From RYN-230 sp963723595 (lineage in GTDB: Bacteria > Actinomycetota > Actinomycetes > Streptosporangiales > Streptosporangiaceae): a DNA stretch of 64,000 nt. Location: positions 62,001 to 126,000 of the forward strand of contig CAVRRQ010000001.1 of the NCBI GenBank assembly GCA_963723595.1, read 5' to 3'. Numbering within the stretch: the stretch's first letter is position 1; each line of letters begins with the position of its first letter. Below the pieces are notes generated by a model. That model had not been told where the DNA came from, searched no databases, and worked only from the letters and a program-made list of their open reading frames with translations. Position numbers and translations under genes: made by a program. Below, piece after piece: positions 26,301-35,220 of the stretch.

Positions 26301-26849
26301 CTATCGGGCGAGGTGATCCAGGACGGATCTGACCAGCGTGCCAGTCGGCCAGGAGGCGTCCAGGGCCAGGTGCGGCACCACCGGCGGCTCAAGATCCAGG
26401 CCGGTCAGGAAGGCCGCCGGATCGCGGATCTTGTGCTCGTCACGGGACAGCGCGCGCCGGGTCAGGCGCTGGATCAGCTCCTCCGGCGGCAGGTGCAGCC
26501 AGACCATCAGGGGGTCGGCCGCGATCCGCCGCGCGGTGGCGGCCCAGGCGGAAGGGTCCGCCCGTTCCCGGCTGAAGGGCGCCACCAGGACCACCGGCAG
26601 GCCGGCCCGCAGATTTGCGCCCGCCAGCTCGAGCAGCGTGTCGTAGCGCGCGTCCCGCGTCAGGCCGGCCAGGGCCGGATCATCCAGGTCCCGGACGCCG
26701 ATCAGCCCGGACACGACCCGGGTGAGCGGGCCGGTCACCACGTCCAGATCCAGCAGGGCAGCGCCAAGCTCGGGGGCCAGGGCGGTGGCCAGCGTGCTCT
26801 TGCCCGTGGCCGGGGGGCCGCCGATCAGTACGGCTGCGGCTCGTTTCAC
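26301..26849 (-). CDS. small P-loop (AAA_33-type) kinase
   Basis: 182 residues. Walker A GGPPATGKST near residue 10; Asp in LLDLDVVTG; LID-like arginines in RLTRRALSRDEH. Similar to gluconate-kinase-like and zeta-toxin-like small kinases. The GTG start overlaps the stop of the AGE enzyme (GTGA), so it probably acts in the same sugar pathway. Substrate unknown. Confidence 0.75.
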   Translation of the reverse strand: MKRAAAVLIGGPPATGKSTLATALAPELGAALLDLDVVTGPLTRVVSGLIGVRDLDDPALAGLTRDARYDTLLELAGANLRAGLPVVLVAPFSRERADPSAWAATARRIAADPLMVWLHLPPEELIQRLTRRALSRDEHKIRDPAAFLTGLDLEPPVVPHLALDASWPTGTLVRSVLDHLAR

Positions 26850-28052
26850 GATCTGGCCAGCGCGGTGGCCGCGGTCGGGCTCAGCGGCAGCGACGGGAGC
26901 AGCAGGGCCTGGTAGGAGTGGTAGAGATCCGGCTTGCCCGGCCACGTGGACGCGGCCGGGGTCATGTCCGGCTCCAGTTCCTGCCACCAGCCGCCGTCCT
27001 TCCGGTCCAGGAAATAGCGGTCGATCTCAGCCCACCACTGCCGCACGGACACGGCGAAGCGTTCCTCGCCGGTGCGCCGGTGCAGCGCGTCGGCGGCCAG
27101 CACCGCCTCGCAGGCCACCCAGTGCAGTCGTGACGTCACCACCGGCTGGCCGTTCGCGTCGACGGTGTAGAGCAATCCCGGATGACCGTCCCGCCGCCAC
27201 GCGTCGGCGACGGCCCGGTCGAAGAGGGCGGCAGCCGCCCCGGGCAGCCAGGCGGGCGGGACCGGGAGGGCCGCCTCCAGGCCCACCAGCAGCCGGGCCC
27301 ATTCGAAGGAGTGGCCCGGGGTGGTGCCGTACGGCCGGAAGGGGTCATCGCGGTGATCGAGGTTGTAGTCCGGCCGGGGCTGCCAGTTCTCGTCGTAGTG
27401 CTCTGGTATCCGCCAGTCATGCGCCCGGGCCTGATCATTGATCAGGCGGGTGGCGATGGAGGCGGCCCGGGCGGCCCAGACCGGGTTGCCGGTGACGTCT
27501 CCCGCGGCGAGGTAGGCCTCCACCGAGTGCATGTTGCTGTTGGCGCCGCGGTAGGGCTCGGGTTCGGAGAAGCTGGCATCCCAGCTCTCCAGCGCGCAGC
27601 CTTCGGCGTCGGACCAGAAATGCTGGTCGATGACGGCTGCGGCGGCGGCGAGGGCGGCCTCAGCGCCGGGCTATCCCGGCGGCCACCGCGGCGGAGGCCG
27701 CCAGCAGGGTGTGGGCGTGGGCGTAGTTCGACTTGGCGGGATCGATGACCTTCCCGGACCGGTCGATGGCGGAGAACCAGCCGCCGTTCGCACCGTCGGC
27801 GTACCGGCTGGCGAGGGCCTGGAGTCCGGAGGCGGCCAGCGAATCCGCGCCGGCCACACCGTCGAGATGCGCCAGCGCGAAGGCGTAGGTCATGCGCGAG
27901 TTGATGTACAGCGGGCAGGGCTGCGTCACGTCGATTTCGCCGGTGGTGCCCAGCCACCCGAATCCGCCGTCCGCCAGCGCGGCGCCCCGCCCGAAGGCGA
28001 TCAGCCGGCTGGCTTCCGCGCGGCGCCAGGGCGCTGTTCCGGGCTCGCTCAC
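26846..28052 (-). CDS. AGE-family aldose-ketose isomerase (mannose isomerase-like), frameshifted
   Basis: N-terminal part 28052-27660 (SRMTYAFALAHLDG, KSNYAHAHTLL) ends at a TGA at 27660-27662. The remainder continues in another frame as EAALAAAAAVIDQHFW, PYRGANSNMHSVEA, GHSFEWARLL, WWQELEPD and GKPDLYHSYQALL. One missing base near 27663 restores a normal protein of about 402 residues. These motifs match the mannose isomerase/YihS branch of the N-acylglucosamine 2-epimerase family, (alpha/alpha)6-barrel enzymes converting mannose-type aldoses to ketoses. KPD rather than KQD favours a neutral sugar over sulfoquinovose (from memory of the families). The start GTG 28052 has GAAGGAA upstream. Confidence 0.8.
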
Positions 28053-28088
28053 AGTCTTCCTTCTCAGTCACGGTCACGCGGACTCAAG

Positions 28089-29087
28089 TCAGTCACGCGG
28101 AGGGAGCTCGCCCGATCCTCTCGGGATCAGCTGGACCGGAAGAACGGTCCTGCGGCGTACCTGCGCCTCGGGATGCTCGATGCGCTGGATGAGTCTTTCG
28201 ACGGCGATACGTCCGAGCCGGGCCGGGTCCTGGTCCAGCACCGTGACCGGGGGCGTGAGCGCCTCTGCCATGGGGAAGTCACCGAAGCCGACTATGGCGA
28301 CGTCGCTGCGGCCGCCCCGCTGCAAGGCCTGGACGAGCGCCATCGTGCACAGCGTGGTCGCGGAGAAGACCGCGGTGGGGGCGTTGGGCGCGTCCAGGAG
28401 CTTTACCAGCTCAGCGGCGCATTCGTCGGCCGCCGCGGCGGGCATGCAGATGAGGTCGGGCCGGTCGTCCAGTCCCAGGTCGGCCACTGCCGACCGGTAG
28501 CCCTTCAGCCGGCGCAGCACGGTCGTGACGGGAGTGGAAATACCCAGGAAGGCCACCCGGCGGTGACCGTGGCTCGCGAGATGCGTGACCGCCTCGCGGG
28601 CGCCGGCCAGATCGTCCTCGATCACGTACACGCCGGAGATCCCCTTCGGGGGCCGGTCCACGAACACCATCGGCGTCCGGTTCTGCCAGGGGGCCAGGTA
28701 CGCCTGATCCGCGCTCGCGCACGCCACGATCAGCCCGCTGATCTGGCGCCTCAGCAGGGCTTCCAGAGCCGACCGCTCGCGCTCGGCGGCCTGACCTAGG
28801 CTGCTCACCACGACCGCCATGCCGCGCCCGACCAGGTCTATCTCAATGCTGCTGGTGATCGCTGCGAAGAACGGGTCGTCGATGTCGGGAACGGCCAGGC
28901 CGACCGCCGGGTCCGAGCCCGCGCGGAAGCTCCGGGCCAGCAGATTGGGGACGTAGTTCAGTTTCTGCATCGCCCAGCGAACCCGCTCGCGGGTCTCGTC
29001 GGTGACGTGGGGATCTTCGTTGAAGACCCGGGACACGGTCTTCGCGCTGACGCCGGCGACACGAGCGACGTCGCGCATGGTGGTCAT
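28089..29087 (-). CDS. LacI-family regulator (LacI2)
   Basis: 332 residues. N-terminal HTH MRDVARVAGVSAKTVSRVFN, hinge-helix segment NLLARSFRAG, effector domain with VGLAVPDIDDPFFAAI and VFVDRPP. It is 36 bases upstream of the AGE gene on the same strand. It likely controls the island together with LacI1. Confidence 0.9.
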   Translation of the reverse strand: MTTMRDVARVAGVSAKTVSRVFNEDPHVTDETRERVRWAMQKLNYVPNLLARSFRAGSDPAVGLAVPDIDDPFFAAITSSIEIDLVGRGMAVVVSSLGQAAERERSALEALLRRQISGLIVACASADQAYLAPWQNRTPMVFVDRPPKGISGVYVIEDDLAGAREAVTHLASHGHRRVAFLGISTPVTTVLRRLKGYRSAVADLGLDDRPDLICMPAAAADECAAELVKLLDAPNAPTAVFSATTLCTMALVQALQRGGRSDVAIVGFGDFPMAEALTPPVTVLDQDPARLGRIAVERLIQRIEHPEAQVRRRTVLPVQLIPRGSGELPPRD

Positions 29088-29171
29088 CGAGGAGCCTCCA
29101 GACTGGGCGCCTGCTCGAGCGACTGCAGGGGTGGTACGGCAGATGCGAGCGACGCAGCTCCGGCGGCGAAA

Positions 29172-29195
29172 GGTCCCCCGTTTACCCGGGGGACC
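29172..29195 (-). terminator. hairpin terminator after the sugar-binding protein gene
   Basis: Perfect 9-bp stem GGTCCCCCG / CGGGGGACC with a 6-base loop, 30 bases past the stop of the binding-protein gene on the minus strand, followed by TTT. It separates that gene from lacI2 and may let the binding protein be made in excess. Confidence 0.6.
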
Positions 29196-29224
29196 GTTCG
29201 CCTCGGAGTATACCGGCGCCCAGG

Positions 29225-30241
29225 TCAGCAGCTCGTCTTGTAGATCGCAGCCTGGCTGGCCGCCGAACTCAGGTTGGCCTTGGTGATGATGGTGAACTTG
29301 GTGCCGATCTTCTTGGTCGTCGGCTTGCCTGACAGTGCCGCGACCGCCTGGTCCACCGCGTCAGTCCCGATCGTGTACGGCGACTGGGCGATGAGCGCCT
29401 GCACGGTGCCCTGCTGCAGCGCGGTGATCTCATCGGGTTCGGCGTCGAATCCGACGATCTTTACCTTGCCGGACTTGCCGGCCTGGCGGACGCCGGTCGC
29501 GGCTCCTTCGGCGGAGAACAGGTTGGTGGCGAAGATGCCGGTGATGCCCGGATACTTCTGCAGCGCGGCCGCGGTGACCTGCGCGGCCACGGACGCACTG
29601 TCCTGGTCGTACTGCACGCCGACGTAGTGGTATTTCGAGTCGGCCTTGGCCGCGGAAGCGAAGCCGGAGGTGCGCTGGTCGGTGGTGCTGATACCGGGCT
29701 GAACATTGACGACGAGCACCTGCCCGCCGCCGGGCACCAGCTGCTTGATGGCGGTGAAGGCGTCCGCCCCGCCGGCCAGGTTGTTCGAGGAGATCTGCGA
29801 GACGGCGCCCGCCGGGTTGTTCAGCGTGGTGTCCACGAGAACGATCTTGATGCCCGCGTGCATGGCCTGGTTGACCGGGGTCTGGCTCGCCGACACGTCG
29901 TCGGGGGCAATCAGGAGCGCGTCAGGCTTGGCCGCGGTGACCGACTCGATGATCGGGTTCTGCAGCGTGGGATCGAACTTCGAGGGCCCCTGGACGTTGA
30001 CGGTGACGTTACCGAGCTTCTTGGCCTCCGCTTTCATGCCGCAGGCCATCGTGACATAGAACCCGTCACCGGCCACGCCCTGGATGAACGTCATCTTGTA
30101 GGACTTGCCACTGCTCGAGCTGCCTGATGAGGACCCGCCGGACCCGGACCCGCCGGAGTTGCCCGAGGACGAGCAACCCGCGGCGAGCGTCAGCAGAATG
30201 GCTGCCGCACCCGCGGTTGGTGCTACCAACGACCGCTTCAT
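29225..30241 (-). CDS. sugar ABC transporter substrate-binding lipoprotein
   Basis: 338 residues. Lipoprotein signal with lipobox LAAGC (Cys near 23), then a Ser/Gly-rich linker and a type-1 periplasmic-binding domain of the ribose/xylose class (MTFIQGVAGDGFYVTMACGM, DALLIAPDDVSASQTPV, KIVGFDAEPDEI). It is divergent from its ATPase and permease partners. Binds the sugar or polyol imported by the island. Confidence 0.88.
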   Translation of the reverse strand: MKRSLVAPTAGAAAILLTLAAGCSSSGNSGGSGSGGSSSGSSSSGKSYKMTFIQGVAGDGFYVTMACGMKAEAKKLGNVTVNVQGPSKFDPTLQNPIIESVTAAKPDALLIAPDDVSASQTPVNQAMHAGIKIVLVDTTLNNPAGAVSQISSNNLAGGADAFTAIKQLVPGGGQVLVVNVQPGISTTDQRTSGFASAAKADSKYHYVGVQYDQDSASVAAQVTAAALQKYPGITGIFATNLFSAEGAATGVRQAGKSGKVKIVGFDAEPDEITALQQGTVQALIAQSPYTIGTDAVDQAVAALSGKPTTKKIGTKFTIITKANLSSAASQAAIYKTSC

Positions 30242-30406
30242 ACCTGCTCCTTCGTAGGTGAAGACGTGGGCCGGCTGCCGGTGCCGGTGACACCGGGTGC
30301 AGGCCGTGTGGGGGTACTGTGCCTCGCCCCTCTGGTCCCTGTGGCTCGGGCCTGTTCAGCGGCTGGCAATCTCCCGGAAATATGTTTGCTCGATCTTGCA
30401 TCCACG

Positions 30407-30420
30407 TGTCATCGGTGTCA
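30407..30420. promoter_or_regulatory. LacI-type operator O3
   Basis: TGTCATCGGTGTCA, dyad pattern TGNCANCGNTGNCA with central CG. It overlaps the -35-like TTGACA of the binding-protein promoter. Confidence 0.55.
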
Positions 30421-30495
30421 AGGCTGTCTCCTGAAACTTCTCCCATAGCCCTGCTTAGCCCCCAAGACGAGCCGTTTTCGTTACCAGCCCGCTCT

Positions 30496-30509
30496 TGACA
30501 TCGGTGACA
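30496..30509. promoter_or_regulatory. LacI-type operator O4
   Basis: TGACATCGGTGACA, identical to O3 except for bases 3 and 12, 89 bp from it centre to centre. It overlaps the TTGACA box facing the ATPase gene. Confidence 0.55.
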
Positions 30510-30628
30510 TAGGGCGGCACCCTCTTGGTACGCATATTGCCGCATGACTACAGCAGCGTTGCCGGCCGAAGCCGGGTCTGGCGGCTCCGCCGTTCATCAG
30601 GGACTTGGAGTCGGGAAGGAGTGGATCG

Positions 30629-31390
30629 ATGAGCCTTGCGCTGGAAGCTCGGGGCATCACCAAGCTCTACGGTCACGTCAGCGCGCTATCGGGCGCTGAC
30701 TTCGAGGTGAAAGCCGGCGAGGTTGTCGCCCTTATCGGGGACAACGGCGCGGGAAAGAGCACGCTGGTCAAGATCCTCTCGGGCACGGAAACGCCGACGT
30801 CGGGTGAGATCCTGATCGACGGCCAGCCCGTGACGATCCCGGGGCCGCTGGCGGCGCGCCGATACGGGATCGAGACCGTGTACCAGGATCTGGCGCTGGC
30901 CCCCCATCTCAACCCCGTGCAGAACATGTACCTCGGCCGCGAGGTCATGCGCCCGGGGATCATGGGCCGGCTGGGCTTCATGAACAACGCGGAGATGCGG
31001 GCCGGCAGCAAGAAGGCTTTCGACCAGCTCGGGGCCACGGTGCGCAACTTTGGCGGCAGCATCGGCGCCATGTCGGGGGGCCAGAAGCAAGCCGTCGCGG
31101 TGGCCCGCGCCGCGGCCTGGGCCAACCGGGTCATCTTGCTCGATGAGCCCACCGCCGCCCTGGGGGTGGTGCAGACCAAGGGCGTGCTGGACCTGATCCG
31201 CCGGGTGCGTGACCGCGGTCTCGGCGTGGTGTTCATCAGCCACTCGATGCCCCATGTGATCCAGGTCGCCGACGAGGTGCAGGTCATGCGGCTGGGCAGG
31301 CGGGTGGGCACGTACAAGGCAAAGGAGACGACGATGGAGGAGCTGGTCGGCGCGATGACGGGCGCCGTGACGCAGGAGAACCAGCCGTGA
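30629..31390 (+). CDS. sugar ABC transporter ATP-binding protein, single domain
   Basis: 253 residues. Walker A GDNGAGKST, signature MSGGQKQAV, Walker B VILLDEPTAAL. Ribose-type importers usually have a double ATPase of about 500 residues; this single-domain form resembles the FrcA type and would act as a homodimer. ATG 30629 has GGAAGGAG at good distance. Overlaps the permease start (GTGA). Confidence 0.88.
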   Translation: MSLALEARGITKLYGHVSALSGADFEVKAGEVVALIGDNGAGKSTLVKILSGTETPTSGEILIDGQPVTIPGPLAARRYGIETVYQDLALAPHLNPVQNMYLGREVMRPGIMGRLGFMNNAEMRAGSKKAFDQLGATVRNFGGSIGAMSGGQKQAVAVARAAAWANRVILLDEPTAALGVVQTKGVLDLIRRVRDRGLGVVFISHSMPHVIQVADEVQVMRLGRRVGTYKAKETTMEELVGAMTGAVTQENQP

Positions 31391-32497
31391 CCGGGCAGAC
31401 GACCGCGCCTCCTCCTGCTCCAGCTGAGGCTGCGCCGAGCGAAGAGCAGCCGACCAGCCGGCTCGCCCGGCTCAGCCGGCTGCAGGCGCTGCAGATCATC
31501 ATCGTGCTCGCCGTGATCGTCGTGATCTTCGCGGTCCTCAAGCCCGGCAGCTTCCTGACCGTCTTCAACATCCGCGGGATCGTGCAGGACACCTCCATCC
31601 TGGCGGTTCTCGGGGTCGGGATGACCCTGGTCATCGTCACCGGCGGTATCGACCTCTCGGTGGGCAGCGTCCTGGTCTTCAGCGGCGTCATCGCCGATAA
31701 GGCGATGGCGGCGATGGGCGGCCAGGGCTGGGGTGCGGCCCTCGTCGGGGCCCTGGTGGCCATAGCCTGCGGGCTCGGCTGGGGCCTGGTTAACGGAGTC
31801 CTGATCGCGAGGGCGAAGGTTCCGCCGCTCATCGTCACGCTCGGCACGCTGGGGATGGCCCTGGGCCTGGCCGAGGTGATCACTGGAGGCGTGGACCTGC
31901 GCGATGTGCCGACCGTCATGGTCAACTCCGTGGGATTCGGCAACATCTTCTGGCAGATCCCCACGCTGGCGGTCATCGCCGCGGTCGTCGTCGCGATCGG
32001 GATCGTGCTCCTGCACCGGACCCGCTTCGGGCTGCACACCTACGCGCTCGGATCAAACCCCGAGGCGGGACGGCGTTCCGGCCTCAACGTGACCCGTCAC
32101 CTGATCATGGTCTACGCCTTGTCCGGCCTGCTGGCCGGCTTCGCCGGGTGGCTCAACCTGGCGTTCTTCCAGTTCGACCACGATCGGCGGCCAGAGCACG
32201 ACGAACCTCAGCGTGATCGCCGGCACCGTGATCGGCGGCACCAGCCTGTTCGGCGGGTACGGGTCCATCCTCGGCACCACCATCGGCTTGTTCATCCCCA
32301 GCACGCTGCAGAACGGGTTCGTGATCATAGGTATCCAGCCGTTCTGGCAGCAGGTCGTGGTGGGAGCCGTGCTGATCGCCGCCGTCTATGTGGACCAGCG
32401 ACGGCGCGCCGCCGCCCTGCGGGGCGGTAAGCCGACCATGAGCGGCCTGCTGAACCGGTGGACCAGCATGACGCGGGCGGACCCGGCGCGGGAATGA
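31387..32497 (+). CDS. sugar ABC transporter permease, frameshifted
   Basis: About 369 residues after correcting one extra base. The frame from 31387 covers most helices (QALQIIIVLAVIVVIFAVL, VTGGIDLSVGSVLVFSG, LHTYALGSNPEAGRRSG) and breaks after NLAFFQ near 32172. The correct continuation in the next frame reads STTIGGQSTTNLSVIAG, then GGTSLFGGYGSILGTTIG to 32497. Removing one T in the CAGTTCGACC run restores it. RbsC/FrcC-type permease. Real decay and sequence error cannot be told apart here. Confidence 0.83.
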
Positions 32498-32504
32498 CCC
32501 CGGA

Positions 32505-32532
32505 CGCCCCGGGGCCCAGCGCCCCGGGGCGC
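32505..32532. other. GC-rich hairpin/repeat after the permease gene
   Basis: CGCCCCGGGGC occurs twice (32505-32515 and 32520-32530), and 32519-32532 is a perfect 14-bp palindrome. It lies between the transporter genes and the dehydrogenase genes and may stabilise the upstream mRNA or partly terminate it. No T-run. Confidence 0.4.
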
Positions 32533-32624
32533 CTGGCCCGCGGCCAGAGCCCGCGCCCGCGGGGGCTCCGGCCGTCCCTTCCCGAGCCTCATGGACCACG
32601 CGGCTCACCCGCCTAAGGAGCAGC

Positions 32625-33641
32625 ATGAAAGCCGTTGTCTACGACGCCCCGGGCAGCTTCTCGATCAGGCAGATTCCGGCCCCGGATCCGGAACCGGGCG
32701 AGGTGCGCGTGCGGGTCCGGCAAACCGGAATCTGCGGCACGGACCTGCACATCCACAACGGCAAATTCTTCGCCGAGTTCCCCCTGACTCCCGGGCATGA
32801 ACTGGTCGGGCCGGTGGACGCGCTGGGGCACGGCACCGGGGGATTCCGGGTCGGCGAATACGTCTCGGTCAACCCCAACATGAACTGCGGGCACTGTGAG
32901 TACTGCCGGGCCGGGCGCACCTTGATGTGCGCCAACCTCAAGGGGCTCGGCACGAACTGGCCGGGGTCGTTCGCCGAGTACGTCGTCGTCCCGGCCAGCC
33001 TGGTCTTCTCCGTGGACGGCATCGATCCCGACATCTCCGTGTTCACCGAGCCCACGGCGTGCGCCATGCACGGCGTGGAGACGCTGGCCCCGCGGCCGGG
33101 GAGTTCGGCGCTGGTCTTCGGGGCCGGTCCGACCGGCCTGCTCCTGGCCCAGCTCATCGCCCGCGGCGGCGCGGTCAGCGTGACGGTCGCGGCGTCGTCA
33201 GCATTCAAGCTCCAGCGCGCCGGGGAACTCGGGATCGACGCCACGTTCCTGATGGACCGCGCGGACCTGGCGGGCGACGCCGCCACGCTGAAGGCGGCAT
33301 CGGGCGGTTACGACATCGTGGTTGATGCCACCGGGTCGGCGGCAGTGTCCGAGCAGTGCGTGCCGCTGACCCGCAGCGGCGGGACCGTGATGTTCTACGG
33401 CGTGACGGAGCCCGAAGACCTCGTCCGGGTCAGCCCGTACGACGTGTTCCGCCGCGAGATCACGATCAAGGGGTCATTCGCGGAGATCGATGCGTTCCCG
33501 GCCGCGATCGCGGCACTCCGGACCGGCCGGGCCCGCACCGAAGGCCTGATCACGCACCGCTTCAAGCTCGACGACTACGCCGGCGCCCTGGACGCGCTGC
33601 GCAGTGACCGGACGGTCCACAAGATCATTATCGAGTGCTGA
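32625..33641 (+). CDS. zinc-dependent polyol dehydrogenase 1
   Basis: 338-residue MDR dehydrogenase. Catalytic zinc residues in GICGTDLHIHNG and GHELVG, structural zinc CGHCEYCRAGRTLMC, Rossmann motif GAGPTG. Sequence type is close to D-arabinitol/threonine dehydrogenases. Substrate probably a polyol; product a ketose for the kinase that follows 4 bases later. Confidence 0.85.
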   Translation: MKAVVYDAPGSFSIRQIPAPDPEPGEVRVRVRQTGICGTDLHIHNGKFFAEFPLTPGHELVGPVDALGHGTGGFRVGEYVSVNPNMNCGHCEYCRAGRTLMCANLKGLGTNWPGSFAEYVVVPASLVFSVDGIDPDISVFTEPTACAMHGVETLAPRPGSSALVFGAGPTGLLLAQLIARGGAVSVTVAASSAFKLQRAGELGIDATFLMDRADLAGDAATLKAASGGYDIVVDATGSAAVSEQCVPLTRSGGTVMFYGVTEPEDLVRVSPYDVFRREITIKGSFAEIDAFPAAIAALRTGRARTEGLITHRFKLDDYAGALDALRSDRTVHKIIIEC

Positions 33642-33645
33642 CCCC

Positions 33646-35220
33646 GTGAATGCTGATGCCCGGTGCCCGGCGAGGGTGGCCGACCCAGATACGGCCAGCC
33701 GTCCAGATCCGGCCGGCCCGGTCTGCGCCCTGGGTCTCGACCTGGGGACCAGCTCGGCCAAGGCGGTCGTGGTCGACACCCGGGGCACCGTGCTGTCCCA
33801 GGCGTCCGCCGGGTACCCCGTCACCTCGGCGAGGGCCGCCTACGCGGAGAGCGAGCCGGCCCACTGGTGGACCGCGGTGACCGCCTGTGCCCGTGAGGCC
33901 GTCCACGCGGCTGGCGCGCGGCCTGCCGCGATCGGGCTGTCCGGGCAGATGCACGGTCTGGTGCTGGCGTCCCGGGAGGGTGAGCCGCTTCGCCCGGCCC
34001 TGCTCTGGGCCGACAGCCGGGCCACCGGGTCGCTGGGCGCCTACCGGCTCCTCGGCGCTGGTGCGCTGGCCCGGCTGGCCAATCCGCTGGCCCCCGGGAT
34101 GACCGGACCACTGCTGAGGTGGATCGCCGACCACGAACCGCGCACCTACCGGGCAGCCGGCTGGGCGCTGCAACCTAAGGACTGGATACGGGCCCGTCTC
34201 ACCGGCGAGTTCCATGCCGAGCCCAGTGACGCGTCAGCCAGCCTGCTCTATGACGTGCTGGGTGACCGCTGGGACCTCGAGGTGGTCAGCGCGCTGGGCC
34301 TGGAGGCCAGCCTGCTGGCGCCCCTGCTGCCCTCGGCCGGGGCACCCGCCGGCTGCCTCACCGCGGAGGCGGCCACCGCGCTGGGGCTGCCCGCGGGCAT
34401 CCCCGTCGCGGCCGGGGCCGGCGATACGGCGGCGGCGGCCCTGGGCAGCGGGATCGTCAGCAGCGGCGACATCCAGCTGACCGTCGGCACCGGCGCGCAA
34501 GTCATCCGGCCGCTGACCGAGCCGGTGAGCCGGGCGGACGCCGGGATCAACCTCTACCGGTCAGCGACTCCGGACGGGTGGTACCACATGGGCGCCACCG
34601 TCAGTGCGGGACTCAGCCTCAACTGGGTGCGCGAAACCATGAACGCCAGCTGGGCGGAGCTGTACGCCAGCGCCGATCATCGCGGCCAGGCTCACGACCC
34701 CGTCTTCGTCCCGCACCTGTCGGGGGAGCGGACCCCCTACTGCGATCCGGCGCTCCGCGGCTCCTGGGCCGGGCTGTCTCTGGCCTGCGACCGGACCTCG
34801 CTCCTGCGGTCCGCGCTCGAAGGAACCGCATTCGCGATCCGCGACGCGCTGGACGCGCTGCTCGGAGGGCACCGGCCGGCTCATCTCCGGCTGGCCGGCG
34901 GGGGCACGCTGGCCGCCGGCTGGCGGCAGATGCTCGCGGATGTGCTGGAGTTCCCGCTGCACGCCGTGGACGTCCCCGCCGCGTCGGGCCGGGGCGCGGC
35001 CCTGCTGGGAGCCAGCGCCGCCGGCCTGATCAGTTTGAGAGATATAGCAGGGCCGCTCGCCCCGCCCGCCCGGCTGGCCGCCGAACCGGATCCGGCGCGG
35101 GCCGATTTCCACCGGGAACGCCACGCGCGATTCCGGCACACAGTCTCCGTTCTCAAATTTACCGGGGCGCCCGCCGGGCAGACGGCCAGGCCTTCAGACG
35201 GCGCGGAAGGGGCAGCATGA
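33646..35220 (+). CDS. xylB: xylulokinase-like FGGY kinase
   Basis: 524 residues. GLDLGTSSAKAVVVD at the N-terminus and GLSGQMHGLVL, the hallmark of xylulokinases. C-terminal LRLAGGGTLAAGWRQMLADVL. The expected reaction is D-xylulose to D-xylulose 5-phosphate. The start GTG 33646 lacks an obvious ribosome site and is close to the previous stop. Its stop overlaps the next start (ATGA). Confidence 0.85.
   Translation: MNADARCPARVADPDTASRPDPAGPVCALGLDLGTSSAKAVVVDTRGTVLSQASAGYPVTSARAAYAESEPAHWWTAVTACAREAVHAAGARPAAIGLSGQMHGLVLASREGEPLRPALLWADSRATGSLGAYRLLGAGALARLANPLAPGMTGPLLRWIADHEPRTYRAAGWALQPKDWIRARLTGEFHAEPSDASASLLYDVLGDRWDLEVVSALGLEASLLAPLLPSAGAPAGCLTAEAATALGLPAGIPVAAGAGDTAAAALGSGIVSSGDIQLTVGTGAQVIRPLTEPVSRADAGINLYRSATPDGWYHMGATVSAGLSLNWVRETMNASWAELYASADHRGQAHDPVFVPHLSGERTPYCDPALRGSWAGLSLACDRTSLLRSALEGTAFAIRDALDALLGGHRPAHLRLAGGGTLAAGWRQMLADVLEFPLHAVDVPAASGRGAALLGASAAGLISLRDIAGPLAPPARLAAEPDPARADFHRERHARFRHTVSVLKFTGAPAGQTARPSDGAEGAA

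Larger units (their letters stand above)
30242..30628. promoter_or_regulatory. 387-bp divergent control region of the sugar transporter
   Basis: No gene fits here. It holds two operator-like 14-mers (30407-30420, 30496-30509), each overlapping a TTGACA -35-like box facing outward. On the minus strand TTGACA (30421-30416) is followed after 17 bases by CAAGAT, pointing to the binding-protein gene. On the plus strand TTGACA is at 30495-30500 with a weak -10. Leaders of roughly 100-150 bases remain on both sides. Confidence 0.55.

Noticed and set aside
22822..28052. Sulfoquinovose (sulfo-EMP) pathway, suggested by YihT-like aldolase and YihS-like isomerase
   Set aside because: No sulfoquinovosidase or sulfolactaldehyde reductase-like gene is present, the adjacent kinase is FGGY rather than PfkB, and the isomerase has KPD, which favours neutral sugars. 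Kept only as a remote possibility.
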